DNA of 64,000 nt, taken from contig OZ026844.1 in the NCBI GenBank assembly GCA_964023205.1, positions 7,519,340 to 7,583,339 on the forward strand. Direction: 5' to 3'. The notes under the pieces were generated by a model. That model had not been told where the DNA came from. It did not search any database and saw only the letters and a list, made by a program, of their open reading frames with translations. A program made the position numbers and the translations under genes. Shown piece after piece: positions 35,925-51,300 of this stretch. Within the stretch, counting starts at the first letter, position 1, and the number at the start of each line of letters is the position of its first letter. This DNA comes from Lutraria lutraria (lineage: Eukaryota > Mollusca > Bivalvia > Venerida > Mactridae).

Positions 35925-36090
35925 ATGGAGTAAGACCCCGACTGGGTTGTAACCCTGACTTTCTGTAAGCTAGCTGGACAGTTTTCTCACGTGTGGAATT
36001 TAATACCGGATGTGACTCGAACTCACAGTGGTGTGGGGCTAATGATTACAATGTAGTATAGTCAGAAACCATTTCAACTGGAGCATGGAG
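35925..36090 (-). mobile_element. SINE, family S4, degraded
   Basis: Plus strand reads gtaagctagctggacagttt, ctcacgtgtgg and gactcgaactcacagtggtg, the reverse of the S4 body and box-B. Confidence 0.55.
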
Positions 36091-37412
36091 GCCCCGGAAT
36101 AATTACATACTCTTCAATGTTTTGTATGTTGTGCTAAATCACACTTTTAGTTTAATTTATTATTGTTGTGAATTTCAATTGTTTATATCTTATTAAAATA
36201 TTTATTTATTTTGTAAAAGTTTTGTTGATAACTAAACATTAGTTGTAGTACATATTAGAGGCTGATCAATTAAAGCTTTCTAAGCCCCACAGGATAAAAT
36301 TACTCCATCTCGGCTCTTACCATGTAATCTCCAGATAATTATTCTTAGATACATTGTTATCTCACTAATAGTTTAGACACTATTTTTATTCTTAAATTGT
36401 CTTCATAATACAGCATGTATTGAAATACATGTAGTTGTGGGTAAAGTCAATACTCGGCTATATACCGTAATTTATTGGTATCTTTTACTCAGTATCTTAG
36501 CTGAATGCAAAGGAGTTGAAACGTAGTAACCCGAACATATGGATTCAAAATATTTTTGAGGGTGTCTCAGTTAAGCATTGGTTGGATATATCATATATTG
36601 TGTGCATGGAGGTCATCGGTCCCAATAAATCCGAATCGCAAGTGTTGTAATACCATATTAATTCGAGTGCATTTGTCCCTAATGTCAATATGCACGTTCA
36701 CTCAACACACAGTCAGAAAAATCGCCAACAAAAACACTAAGAATGAACAATGTCAGGAAAGGCTTGTTATCAACCTGAAAGGAAGTGTAAATATACGACA
36801 TTAAACTATTTTATATAGATCACATCTATCTCTAATTGACATTTATTATAGGTATTAGTAAGCGTTTTACAAATCGAAGTCTTCAGCTGAACTATTATTC
36901 AGTTTCCAAAAATGATATCAATATTCCAAGTCAGAAAATAAAGATTTGAATACATGGCTCAAATACGACTTCAACAATAGAATCCTTGTCACTGACAGTA
37001 ATAACATAGAAAGGGAAAATAGCTGTACAAGTTGCCGACAGTAAGTTTTATGCTGATAATTGTTATCCGTTTAAACCCCCAACAGGGGTATATAAGGGAG
37101 GTAATGGCTGGTGGGTGGTTTCCCTTGATTTTTAAACTGTTTTCAGGTCAGGGAGAGATTTTTTAAAATATCTGATATTAAATGGTGTTTTTAATCACTA
37201 AAAAAAGTTCTGTATGAAGCATGATGATTCTTTTATCAGTCCAGATAAGAATTTTCAAAATGTATGAAGATTTAGGTTCTTATATTTTCAAAACAATTTA
37301 TAACAAAAGTTCAAATTTGAATTAGAGGGAGGAGTTTATATGGTTTAAACCCATCGTCTGCTTCAGCTATTTATAGATTCAATACAGTCAGTATTTGCTG
37401 TGTGTCTATCAC

Positions 37413-37502
37413 TGATAAAACAATGTAGATAGAGAGAGTTCATTTGATAAAACAATGTAGATAGAGAGAGAGAGTTCATTTGATAAAACAATGTAGAGAG
37501 GA
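37413..37502. repeat. Tandem repeat, three units of about 33 bp
   Basis: Units of tgataaaacaatgtagat plus a gagagagttcattt-type end, with the ga run varying between copies. Confidence 0.85.
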
Positions 37503-38127
37503 GTTAATTTGCATCCGATAGTCTGATCGGATGTTGCTCCTTTAAGAAGAGTTGGAGATCCTGACAATGTTAATATTGATATAACATCTGTATATTAATT
37601 TACTCTCTGTATAATAACCGACAAAGACAAAAAAGTATACACAAGAAATTAATAACCACGACAGTTGAGATATTGCCTATTCGGACAGCATTTTCAATGA
37701 GCTTTGTAAGTAGTTCACAAGAAGAAATGCGCAACAAATACATATAGTTGTACATCAACTGTGTATGTGATATTAAGTGTATAATTACGATTCTCCAATT
37801 TGTTAAAAGAATATTCCAACAATTAATTTACAAATACTCCTTGCGTCACATTATATTCTTTACAGACTATCTCATGTCACCAAATTGTCATTCTACAATA
37901 TAGACAACAGTATTGTACACACACAATCGGAAAAGGGTGGGACAGAGAAAGGCCGTACAATTATTTGTAGGACACATTAAGAAAACAAGAAAAGCGTGCA
38001 AAAAGTCGCCAAATGTCGACATGAATAAACATTCATAAATTCATTATCACTAATTGCGTTTTACAATTAACCTTTAAGTATGGTCGAACTATCACATCGT
38101 TTATCAGCATTTCTTTCGTTACCACAG

Positions 38128-38177
38128 TTTTGTTCGTTCGTTCGTTCGCTCGTTCGCTCGTTTGTTTGTTTGTTTTT
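38128..38177. repeat. GTTC/GTTT tetranucleotide microsatellite
   Basis: About a dozen tetranucleotide units shifting from gttc/gctc to gttt. Confidence 0.9.
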
Positions 38178-39348
38178 TCCTGATTCTTCACCGTGCCAGA
38201 TGTAAATCAACCATACACACCTTACCCTTTTTCTCTCGATGTTCTTGGCATAACTTGGCTCGGTAGTTTTGATGGGGACACTGAAAAAGTGTCATTGCTT
38301 TGCTTTTGACGTATTGACATTTTGCAAGATTGCGATACGAGTCAGCCTACTGTTCGTGTACTTATTTCGTGTCTAAGGACTTTCCCTTACTTTGTTAAGA
38401 AATTCTTAAACATACGTTCTAGTGACATCCCTTTTTGTTTTCAACATTGCAAAAATATTTTAAGGTTAATTGATTTATCAATTATTAATAATGCTGGGTT
38501 TTTTTTCAGAAAGGTTCAAGCACTTTGCACCAACTAAATTGAAAAAAAAACATATTTATGGTAAACAACAGAACGACTAATGAATATTTGAAATGATCGA
38601 AAAAACGTGTCGTATCCAAACAAAAGACAAAAATAAGTATCGACATTTACTCATTGTCAAACATGATACCGTTTGTTGTCAAAAAACTCCCACTCGTGTA
38701 AGTCTTCAAAACAAAATAGGAGTGAGAAAGAATTTACAAGCGACAAGGTTACAATTTATCAAAGAATAATATAAAAACAGAGCTCTACAATTAAATGCCA
38801 GAATCTGTGTGCATCTAATGATGTTGATTAATATAAAACGTCAAACTTTGAGTGATGGAAAAGTGTTCTGAATTGCATAACTTATATTCCGCTAGTTTGA
38901 GTACCAGCTGGTAATATTTGTAATGAATGAGAGGCGTCATTGAAAAAAGTAATGATTAAGTACAAGTATTCCGTGACAATTATAGTAATCATTTGACATT
39001 TAATGGAGTATCATTTCTGATTGGGTGAAGGTTTACGTTTAAGGTAAATGTGATTCACTAGAGACCCGATCACTTGATCATTTATTGATGGAGACATGAC
39101 ATCTTGTAGTTTATTGTTTACAAAAAGTGCCGGCTAATTAGACACGTAGGAGAGTAAGACATAGATGCAATAAACGGTGTATTCGGTTGTCAACGGATTT
39201 TACGTCTGTAGGCTTAAACGTTATATTTTGACTTTCAAGACAAATTTACCGTTAAAATGATGCTTTGTTTAAAAGAGTGAAATATACTCACGAATCAAAA
39301 TTAACATTGCGGATTAATTTTGTGAATTTTGAAAGTGTTTCGTAAACA

Positions 39349-42300
39349 ATGGATGTAATTATTTTTACACTAGTTGTGGTATGTTTAATTTTAGCGTCGG
39401 TTTCGGCAAGGCCTACCGCAAGTAAGTTACTTTCATGAAATAAAACTTCTGAAAATAAATTATTTTGGTATTTCTTTTATTCAAATATTTTAAAATCCCG
39501 TTTTCTTCAATTAAAGAAACAGTGTGTATTTTATGATTGTTTTAATCACGTACCATTAATTCACATGAGCATCATACAAAAAAAAAAAATAGAAAATGTA
39601 AACAGTAACCAAATTTTAATACAAAAAGCGTTTATTTATAGTGACATATATTAGCTCAAATAAAGCTCATATATATGATCTTGAAAAACAGAAATTTGCT
39701 AAAAGGATCAAATATATATTTTATACATAATTAGCTTCCAAACTGACTTTAATGCAAATTTAAAGGGCCATTAACTTAACGATTGCCATGTTTTTCGTAG
39801 AATCTCACAGTTAAAAATCATTTTTTATCATAGAAACGAACACAATGAGAATGGCTCCCAAACTATGTTCCATTTGGAGAGAATAAAGTTTGATATCATA
39901 GTTATAAATTACTCAGTGGAATTTCCAGGGATTAGTCTGCTTATATAAAACTTTAAAACTAAAACTGTAACAATGTAAGTCATAAATAAAATATACAATG
40001 TACTTAATAATAAATGTAAAAATACCAATCTTCAACATCTTGGTGCAAAGAATTGAAGTCAATTCTTTCAGTCTTGGGTAGCACTAATGGAAGTTTTCAA
40101 ATTCATCAATTTGTCTACCAGTGACGAACAAGATGAAAAGGGGTTTTCTTCAGATTGCAACAATAAAGACAAAGAAAGCAAGTATTTAACTAATATAAAA
40201 AAGCTGTAGATCTAATATCGCCGATATTATTAAATTTTTCCATCTATATTTTGTCTCGCCCAATTAACCTGGTCAAACTCGTAAATGATGTTATATGATT
40301 TGATTGTCTTATAAATCATATACTACAATGTTACAGAACAGAACAGAGCAACATGTTTCTTTCCATTAAGATAACGTTACTAAGTTCTTACTACTAAAAC
40401 AACATTACAACAACTATTTTGTCAGAAACAAATACAATACTTTTTCCTAACGAATAAAACGAATAACACAGCAAATGTCACATTTTTGTGTTCATATCTT
40501 TGTGTGAAAAGTTCTGAATATAAAAATTATGTAATCATCATGCTTGAAAAGGGGCCGGGGTCGTGGTTCAATGGTTGGTGCGCAGGACTTGTAGCCTGAC
40601 GGTCCGTGTTAGAATCCCTGTCACTTCAGGTCATACCCGACAATGAAAACTTTGACAAGCATGTCGATTTTATTACATAATTCGGAGAAATAACCGTCTT
40701 CTTGTGGAATGGTAAGTTGGCACTAATTAGATTAATGATAATATGAAGTCCGGGAAAACTTGTTACGTGAACCGGCCGCAGTACATACCTGAAATGTTGT
40801 TGAAAACAGCGTTAAACCACTGAAGCTGAAACATTGCTTGAATATTGTACGTTCCAACTTGATATTATAGAATAATTAAATATGGGTATAACTGCTTACT
40901 AGGTTAGTTTATTAATTAATCTCTTAACCAGAGTGTACATTTCGGTATGACTAAGAAAGATGTATTTTCAACGTGATGAAATTAATGGAAACTCGTCTAA
41001 TTTATTCATGCAATGTCTTGTACAAAGAACCATTATATATCATTTGCGCAAATTTTCTTTCTGACGTGTAAAGCATAATTTATGAACGAAGAAAATATGC
41101 ATAACTAGCAAGTAGTCTTCTTTTGTTGTAAACAGACACACATTGTATAATACAAGATATCTTTATCATAAAGACACTGTAGATGACATATAATTTTACT
41201 TTAGTTTAATTTATTTATGTACTGCCAAATTGGCATCCAGTACTGTCCAACTTCTCCAAATCAACATCCTTTTAGCAAAATTGTGTTACTGTTGAGAGGT
41301 TGTTGCTCTAGAGAGGTTAAATTGATAGTTAAATTGTACAGTGGTAAAAAATCATGTTGTTGTTGAAAGGTGGTTGTTGCTCAAGAGAGGGCCGCTCTGG
41401 AGAGGTTGTACTGTATTTTAATTTAATGAACAACCTGAGATAATAAGAATACTTTTTAAAGTAATTTATAGCGCATAGCACGCGCAGTCAAACATGAAAA
41501 CCGGACTCCCTGAAAGCCGGAATTCTCAGAAATTCGGACGATTTGACAAGTCCCATTTTTTCGAATGTATCTTGAAATTCTCAGAAAACCGGATTTTAGC
41601 CCATCCTGAAGGGATCCGGCTTTCGTGGGTTTTAATGTAGGCCTACATCCTATTTGTTGTATGTATATGAGCAGTTTATATATGTGTTCTGTCAACTTAA
41701 TGATAAATTTAGTGACTATTTCATTCTCACGTATGCATAAGGATAATTTAAATTACTAATATTAGTATTATTAATGACAATGATGTTTATAATTTATGCT
41801 TTTTTTATTGTATGACAATGCACTATGTACATGACTAATTAAAATTATATTCTATTATGTTCTGTTCTATTCTGTTCTGACATATATATGAATACATATG
41901 TTTACTAATTTTACAAATTCTAAAATTAAATCAAAGTGTTCGAGACACGTGTTAAAACACAAACGTTGAACAAAACTAAATTCGTAAGAAATGCAAATAT
42001 GATAAAACCAGACCATTCCGCAAAAGGAACAAATGTCATCAAATGATTCTGACAACATAACAGGTGATAGATCATATTAGTCCGGAGTGTCGGTAATGAG
42101 ATGGTCAATGCATTCAATAATTGAAAAAAAAAGACTAAACTATGATTTTTAAGTAATATGCCTTTCATACCTCTATCAATTGGGTTGCATGTCACTCAGG
42201 GAGTTTTGCGGGCAAGTTTCCAATCTCCCTTCCTTATGTTGACTAACATTTGTTTACTCCCCCCCCCCCCCCCCGCAAAGTCATGCTTCCTGTTACATGA

Positions 42301-45300
42301 CAACAGAAGACAAGGTACACAATACGTTTCTTTTCTATTGTTTTCTAAACTTACCTTTCGCGCTATAGAGTCAGAATTCCTCCACAAATAGTTTCGCTCT
42401 TTGGCCACAAAGTAGGGTCAATTGGGTCACCGGATACAAGACTATATTTCTGATCTTTACTAATGGCTTGTTGTAAGAAATGGTAATTCAATCCCAAGCT
42501 TATTCATAATTAGTTTGATAAATTATATGTGTATGTAAAAGAAACATTTCAATGTTTCTGGTACTTTATTTAGATGACCTCTTGAACATCAAACTCAGAT
42601 GTCAGCACTATTTGACAAACAGATATATTGTCATCCATAATATGCCATATTTTGATAAATACGTCTATCATTCAAAATGCGAAAAATATCAAAATGCTAC
42701 AACAAGACGATCAATTAAAAGTTAAAATTAAAACGCACCGTTCTTCACATTTCATATTTGTCACATCAAAGGTGTTTAAATATGGAACGAAGCGCATACT
42801 CATAAATGATATAAATATTAAGTGCATTACATTAGCCGGAGTGACATTGTTACACAGTCAAATATTTAACAAAGGCCACCCTTTGGGAAGACTTACTGTG
42901 GCCATTATTGACAGGTGCCCTTGTTCTAAATAATCAATGACGGTTTTTAAACCGAAGTGATAAACAGGTCCCCACAATCATCCGAATGCGTATTTTCACA
43001 CCTGTTATCCGAAGTCGACAATTAACTCTGATCGGTCAGTTAAATCCATTGTAGGATTTCTTAGCGTGTCAAAGGGTGTGAACAACAAATTATCAAACCA
43101 TGATAATGGCCTTTATTCACTTGGTGGCTCTAATAAGAATGTGTCCGCTATCACAGGTTTGACTGCATTGCAATAATGTTCAATGTTTCCTTTGTTACAC
43201 TGTCTGTATGCTTCACCTAAAGGTTCATGTTAAGCCCGACCACGCTCTGTTGATAACGCGACTGTTTACATATCAAACAACGAAGTTTTAGAAAAAATGC
43301 AAAAGACAGTAGGTCGGTTCGATGAAGAGAATACGCCGGTTAGAAGAGCGTGGAAGAGAAAAACCAATCGAACGCAATCGTAGCCGAAATGTCTGCATCC
43401 GAATAGTAGGTATAACTAAAACTAACCGACAAACCAATATCTTTCGAACCATATGGATAAACTAATGCACACTTTGTCATTGTAAACAATTAAAATGTTA
43501 AAAATATCTTTTTTTCAAGAGTTATAACAATATATGTACATGTAGTTTATAAAAGGCAATTTCAAACGGTATTGTTTGCTTGGCAATGCTGTTTGGTCAC
43601 GTGAATAATATCTCTTCCACCTCTTCTAACCATTGGGCGGAATAGATTGAAGAGTCTCTAAAATTAGAAGACGATTAAGTTCTGCCTCTTCCGGCAGCTC
43701 TTCTGTTTGAACAATCGAACCGGCCTAGTATTTTGATAATGGACCAACATGCTTGAAGATGTAATGTTTTCATAATATCAAACAATGACTAAATTGACAC
43801 GAATGATAAATGATCATGACTTTCTTAAACTTCGCAAAATGTCTTATATTATTAAATCAAGTTATTTTAGTATAATTTTCTAGACAGACAGATTTGTCGC
43901 CATTTCCGTAATAATTACATTGTGCAAGGTAACAAATACAAAAAAAACCTTCAACAGCAGATTCTGTAGTTTCACGAATTTTCGTAGAAAAATTAATTTC
44001 GTGGATTTCGTTGGTTCTTATCCACGAATTTAAGCGCACGAGACAAGATGTCCGCAACATTACGAACGCATTCGAAAATCCATCTATCCGAAATGTGAAA
44101 ACACACGAATTCACGTGCTCACTAAATGAACCACTAAATTTGGTACCGACGAAATTAAATGCAACTACAGTAAAACAAAAGTAAAATAAATTAGATCTTA
44201 CGCTGAAAATTAATTTGAGTGTACTTCGCACTTTTACAGAAATTTTAAATCATGCACGATTGTCTGTCAGTTGGCAGGCGAAATATTCTGTATGTTGACT
44301 TAAAAGGAGACAGAAGTGGTTTATAATAGCTTTATTTATTCATGATTTATTTCAGATTCTAGTGGATATAATTTGGCAGAATTATGGGGTGAAGTCAATC
44401 CAACACAAGCTAAACTAAACAGACACGTGACCATAGTAGACGGAGAGGACCAGAGTAAGAAATCAAGCTTAAATACAAGCTCGTACTTTTGTTTAATATA
44501 ATATTCTACGGAGTCCTGTTAGTGCCATGTAAAGTGTCGTTCGTCGACTCCCAAAACACGACAACGCGATACGACAATACGATATGACAATTTTTTCAAA
44601 ATGTCGCGATGACACTTCGCATTATCGTAGTATCATATCGCATTGTCGAGCGTCGTGTTGCGTTGTTGCAATGTATCAGGTTGTCGCGCGTCGCGTTCTG
44701 TGGAGACGGACATTTCCTACGGCACTAACAGGCTCCTGTGATATTCCCTTCATATTTCTTGAGCCTGATGTACTACACACTTTACATTCCCACGTGGTTT
44801 AGAAACATTTAAGTAAGACTTAGCACATTTAACATATTCGATTTTTTGCCATATGTATTTATAGTATTAGATCAATTATCAGCTTTTTATGAGATTCTGT
44901 TTTTATGATTGAAATGATCTCACACGGTGACTCATAATGATTAATTATCACGATTCTTGTTTTACAAGTATACTTTTTTTGCTGAAACTTTATTGGAGTA
45001 TAATAAACATTTAATTGATATTTTGATAGATTACATACACGCTGAATGTGATCTACGTCCTCACAAAGTCAACTCTCGTCAACTCTCCGATGTTTTTGGC
45101 AAAATTACTCTACGACAAACAGTAGGTTATATTTTTTGTTCCAACCTAGTCTTTGGGGTGGCTCTGAAATGACCATAGCTATCGAATGGGCTGTTCGAAA
45201 GCCATCAAAAGATAAATAAACAAATCAGATAGGGAAAAATAGTACATGCCCTATCAACAGCTTTAGATCCACAACCAACAACTACAGGACTTTTTGAATA

Positions 45301-48300
45301 CCAAATTTATATAAGTTGTTCATTTTAACTAACTTATCAAAATTATAGCAACACAATTGCTAAATGTAACTATTAGCAACACGTTGCTGTCACTAAAATA
45401 TATCAACTTTTAAAATAATGTAGAGTACCTAGTCATCAGATTTTGACTTTAATGCACATAAGTATTTATTATTTGAGTTTATACAATTGAATTATAAAAA
45501 TGGAACTATTTTCGCAGTCGGAAGGTTACAGGAAGTTCTTCGGTATGTAGTGAGAATTTCCTAACTGAATGTTGAATACCACCTGTACATTATACTTCCT
45601 TCCGATTAGCAAAATCTGTTTTCGTAAAATACTGCATAAACAAACTACAGTACAACCTCTCCAGAGCGGCCATCTATAGAGCAACAACCTCACTGTAACA
45701 ACATCTTCAAAATTTCCCTAAACTGATATTTACTATGAATTTAACCTCTGTAGAGCAACAACCTCTAAACAACGGCCAATATTTGCAGCTCCCACATGGT
45801 GTTGCTCTACAGAGGTTGTACAGTATATAAACAACATCTATGTACGTGTTCGTAGATTCATGATGGTGTGCCTGGAAATCTTAAGATGTCTGTAGAGATC
45901 GACGGTGTCCCGACCAAACAACAAACATGGGGAATGTTCTATAAGTTAGAAGTTCACAAATATGGTGATGTTAACGAAGGTTGTCAAAATGTGGGGCCAG
46001 TCTACTGGAATACTAAGTAAGTTTAACAAAAGCGACCTTGCCTTATTTCGTTGTTGATGACGCAACAGAACCTGTTTCCCTTGAGTTGTAGCATACCAGC
46101 TGAAGAACTGCAACAGGCAGCAGAAGCAATACCTAGCAATGCAATGAATATGTATTCAAACCTGCTGGGTTTTGGGAAAAAATATAATTTATACTACGTA
46201 TAATTTGGACATTGTAAAACTATTCAGTGAATTTCATAACGTTTGCCAGACTTGATGTGTTTCTAATTCGTAATTCTAACATTGTTATAATACTGAAGGT
46301 TTAGGAATAGTATTTAAGTTCTAGATATGATTCAACTACATGTATGTGATTGACACATACAAACCCGTATAAACAAAGTTTTTTATTTAAACAATTTATA
46401 GCCAATATTGGTTCGAAAAAGTATTATTAATGTCTTCAGTCGCCATAAAAAGATATTTAGCTGTTTATTTTGCTATCTTTATTTTGTCAACAATGTATTA
46501 TACTATGAATCTTTCTGCACCACAGGTACAGTGGACATCTTGGAGATTTTGTAGGGGACACGTACGGTAGGGTCTCCATAAGTAATAAGAACACAGCCGC
46601 ATCTTTGACTGGTAACTACTCAATATTTGGTCGAGCGATCGTTGTAAGTTTTACATTATGTGCCAGTTTTTTGCATGCTAAACCCCGCGGCACAAACATC
46701 AAGAGGATAGTCTATACTCTATATACATCTATATTTTATATCATACAACATCATGCTTTGCTTTTGTTTAAACGTTGAAAGCTTGTGTAGTATTTGTCTA
46801 ACAAAGTATATGTACAAATGTAGTACATATCATTGCTTAAATTATAACCATATACATTGTATTTGATTTTTATTTTATTCTTTTTTTATTTAGAGGGAGG
46901 CTTAGGTGTCTTAGGCACGCGAAATAGTCGATAAAAGACTTTAAATCTTGATTACGTTAAATGTGTTTCTTCTCTGTCCCGACGTGTGAGATCAACTTAC
47001 TAATACTTCCATTTACTATTTGTAAACTAGAATCTAGTACTCATACTATTCTTGTATTTTTTAAAAAAATATCGAAATTGTGTAACATTCTATAAAATGA
47101 TTCATAAAAGTGATGAATCTGTCATTTAATAGTCAAACCTCTCTCAACAACAGCCACCTCCTTACAACAGGCATTTTTGTCCTTCTTATTAGTGACTGTT
47201 GTATGGAGGTTGGGTATTATTTGTTAATGCACTGTATACATGTATTTCACTATTGTGTTTCGTCTGCACCATGCGCTTATCATTGTCTTTATGTACATTT
47301 TGATCTTTTTATTCATAACAGGTAACACCTGTGTACGCACCAATTAGTCGTTTGGTAATTATCTGTTATCATTTATGTTATGTAGCTTATAGCATGTTTT
47401 TTTTAGATTTCTATTTATTTATTTAGAACTACAGTCAAACATGTATATGTCGACACAGCTATACCCGGTGTCGGTAAATCTTGTAATAGCTATGTTCATG
47501 TTATTGATATTAAGCCTACACTATTCATTCATTAATACGGTCTGGAACCTTATCTCACCATCTCAGACCCGCCTCCATGGTCGAGGGGTTAAAGTCGCTG
47601 ACTTCAAATCACTGTAACCTCTCACTGATTGAGGGTCGTGGGATCGAGCCTTGCTAAAACGACCATGTCTCTTTATGTGAGAAAGTAGGCCGTTACTTAG
47701 GGAGGATGGGAGTCTAGTACTGGTTCTTTCCAGCAGCGATGGTTAGGTGTGCCTCATATGACCCTGACTATTGAAAAGGGGCGTAAAACTCAATATAAAC
47801 AAATACATATCTTACCCTTGATACTCTATATGAACGTGTTGGATTGTAGCAATCATATTAATTCTAAGACCATCCTTAAAATATATGGGTTTGCTGTTTT
47901 GAGATCCAAAGTTTTGATAGTGTTAACAATACAGTACAACCTCTTCAAACTCTCTGCGGCGGCCCTCTCTTGAGCAACAAACTCCTTTTATCAAAAGCAT
48001 GATTTATTCCAACAGCACGATTTAACTATTAATTTAATCTTCCTAGACCAACAACCTCTCATCAACAACACAATTTTGCTACTCCCCAAAATGTTGCTTT
48101 GGAGAAGTTGTACTGTATAAGCATGCGCTGAAAACAAACGTTGGACTAATGAACGCAAGAAAATCTATTGTTAAAATCGGTTAAACATTAATTTCTTTGG
48201 TAGGTGAATTATTTCATGATTCGATTACGTAACTGCAAACAATCATTTTTTAAGAATGGTCTTATGGTTGCGGCTTAGATGTTTTCGACATTTCACAGGC

Positions 48301-51300
48301 ATGACACCCAGAGTCAGGTTGGGTCCACTATATGAGGAGAATTGTCTTGAGATTATGTTTACATTGAAAATACAAATAAGTAATCCTATTTAATGAAATG
48401 TAAAATTTGTAGTCATAGCATTAGATAGGTACTCTACGCATTTTCGCTACGCCGAGGTCAATATGACATTCTGCTGGTGAATATCACACCATATTCAATG
48501 GCTAGCTAGTCAATAACTGTATATCTATATCGGTTGAAGAATATTGACCTGATTCTATTTTTAGATTGGAAAATTCCGAAATGTCCGTTAAAGGTCTACA
48601 TTCATGTTATACGATTGATATGGCTTTAACGTGTTTATTAATTGACCATATAATACAACATAATTATTACTAGTATTATAACATATAATTGTAACAAATA
48701 ATTATAGTTCAGCTATCTGGATATCGTACGATATGTATATTCATGAAGAATATGTTTTTTCGTCCTGAAATTCAGGATATTCGACGTTAACTGATTTAAA
48801 GTGAATATATTACAGATACGTCAGATGTATGACATTGAACCTGTTGGTTGTTGTGTGGTTGTTAGAGATCGAATCAAACAACAATTGGTCACACCTCCTG
48901 ATATCGGTATTCATCTTCCGTCCTCCCAACATCGAGTGTCTCATACGTCAATGAATGGCAACACGCTGGACAGACTAATACCATACAAGTCTGACAGCCA
49001 TACACAACTAAACCGCCCAAGTCTGATTCAAATAGTTACAAACAAAGCTGGTACCCAGCAAGTTAGAAGAATTTCGACTCCATCTGGCATGAATGGGATA
49101 AGAGCCATTGCACATGGCCCTGGTCTTCGCGCATCTGCTACTATCCCGGATGTACCTAATGGTACAAATTTCCCGAACGTACAACACAATCGAATAAGCT
49201 TCCCTTTCGTCAATAATTTCTTTTTCGCATCTCCTGAAGATGATGTACCTTTGGACACAAATAAGCATTTTCTTCCACCTAGTAACTTATATGATGGCAT
49301 TCTGTCAGACTCTTTTAGACGATACATCGGAGATCCAGATTTCATAGATGACACTGTAGACAAGGTCGATGACATAACTGATGAAATTAAAGATACGCTA
49401 AACGACGGAGCTTCTGAAATTGTTGATGAAATTAATGATATTACTGATGATTTTGTTGACGACTTTGGCGATGACATTGGTGACGAATTAAAAATGCCTA
49501 CACGTCCAACAAACGGAATAGACATAACAGACAGATTATTTGATTCAGACGATGACATCAAAATTGACTCGAATGACAAATTTAATGTTGATGATATTAT
49601 CGATGATATTGACGATAAAGTAGAAGACATGTCTGGAGTTGAAGATAATGATGATGACAGAGACAATTTCGGGGATGCTGTTGATGATATAATAGATAAT
49701 GTAAAAGACATAACTGATGATATAAATGATAACGTAGAAGAAGTAGTAGATGACTTATCTGATATGCTATCTCCTGATGACAATGAGGATGACTTAAATA
49801 AAGCAATACAACAACAAAGTGGAAATAGCCTCAGACCTGTGCAACTGTTTCCTTTCGACGACATCTCCGACTCTGATGAGGAACCGACAACAGATACATT
49901 ATCGGACACTTCCGACGACGTTATTGACGAATTAACTGATGAAGATATTGATTTGGATGATAGCATTCCAATTAAGATGTTTGATGGCTTTGATAAGATG
50001 AAGTTTGGTGATTTGACTGGAGGTCTTTTCGGTGACTCATCTGCCGTCATTGATGAAATGGGAGATGTAGTCGAAAAGCTGGAACTGGAAGATGAACCTC
50101 TGCTGGAAGATGCTGATGAAATATTTGAAAGTGTTTTAACTGATGATCTAGAAGATACATTAGAAGACGCCGTGGACGTTGTTGGAGACCTTGTCGATGA
50201 ACTGACTGAACAGGATAAAAACGAGTTAACAATTGGTGAGAACGATTTGATCGATGCTGAAGGTGATAATGATGATACCCCTGTTGATACCATCGATGAC
50301 ATTTTCGATGACATTGACAGTGACATTCTTTCAGAGGACAATGCTGATAATGACACCTTACGGAAAATTAAAATTCAGTTAAGTGATGATGATGACATAG
50401 ATATAGACAACATTCTTTCAGACGATTTAACAGAAGAAATTAGCGATATCACAGAAAAGAGTAGTGACGACAGTAATATTAATTTTATAGTTAAACCTAC
50501 AATTAAAAAATCGGATTCAAATGATAACGAAGAAAGTGACATAGTTGAAGATATAGTTGATGATACCAATGACATGTTAAGTGATATGTCGGATACTGTT
50601 GACCTCCTGACGGACGATGACAGTCTCAGGATATCTAAAGATATGGGGGAAAGAACAGGTGATGATGGTGACAATATTATTGAAGATATTCTTGGTGATT
50701 TGAAGGATGGTATTGAAAATATCAACGACAATAATGACACGCCAGCAGATGAATCTGGTTCTATGTCAGATATTATGGATGATACTACTGATATTATCGA
50801 AGATCTCTCTGATTCTACGGAGACGATCAAAGACTTAATCGAAGATAAAGTCGATGATACGGATGAAATGCTTGACATAACTTTAGATGACGTGAAGGAT
50901 ATAAAAGATGATATTATAGATTCTATCAAAGACTCTAATGATGGTTTATCTGATGCAGTCGATGAAGTAAATGATGTTGCTGAAGCCCAGTTAGAAAACA
51001 TTGATGGAATTCTTGATGCTTCAAGTAAAATCGTCAGTGCACCCACGGAAACAATGGATGAAATGCTCGACATGGCTATTGATAACGTCAATGACGTTGT
51101 TGAAACCCCACTAAAAACAATATATGAAGTCGAAAGTACTGGCCTAGATGCCGTAAGTGACATCGGAGAAACGCCAATAGATACTGTAAACGAAGTATTG
51201 GAAAATGCAGAAGACATTGTAAGTGATATTGGTGAAGCGCCTTTAGATACTGTAAACGAAGCGTTGGAAACTGTTGTAGACAACGTAAATGACATTGTTG

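Larger units (their letters stand above)
36091..39348. other. Intergenic region between TPR and SOD-like genes
   Basis: AT-rich, with no exon recognised. Frames at 36556-36804 and 38322-38537 have no domain. It should contain the promoter of the downstream gene, but no TATA box or other element stands out close to 39349. Confidence 0.5.

Noticed and set aside
47567..47660. Possible functional tRNA gene
   Set aside because: The head is tRNA-like, but the acceptor stem does not close and a SINE body shared with 58448-58615 follows.
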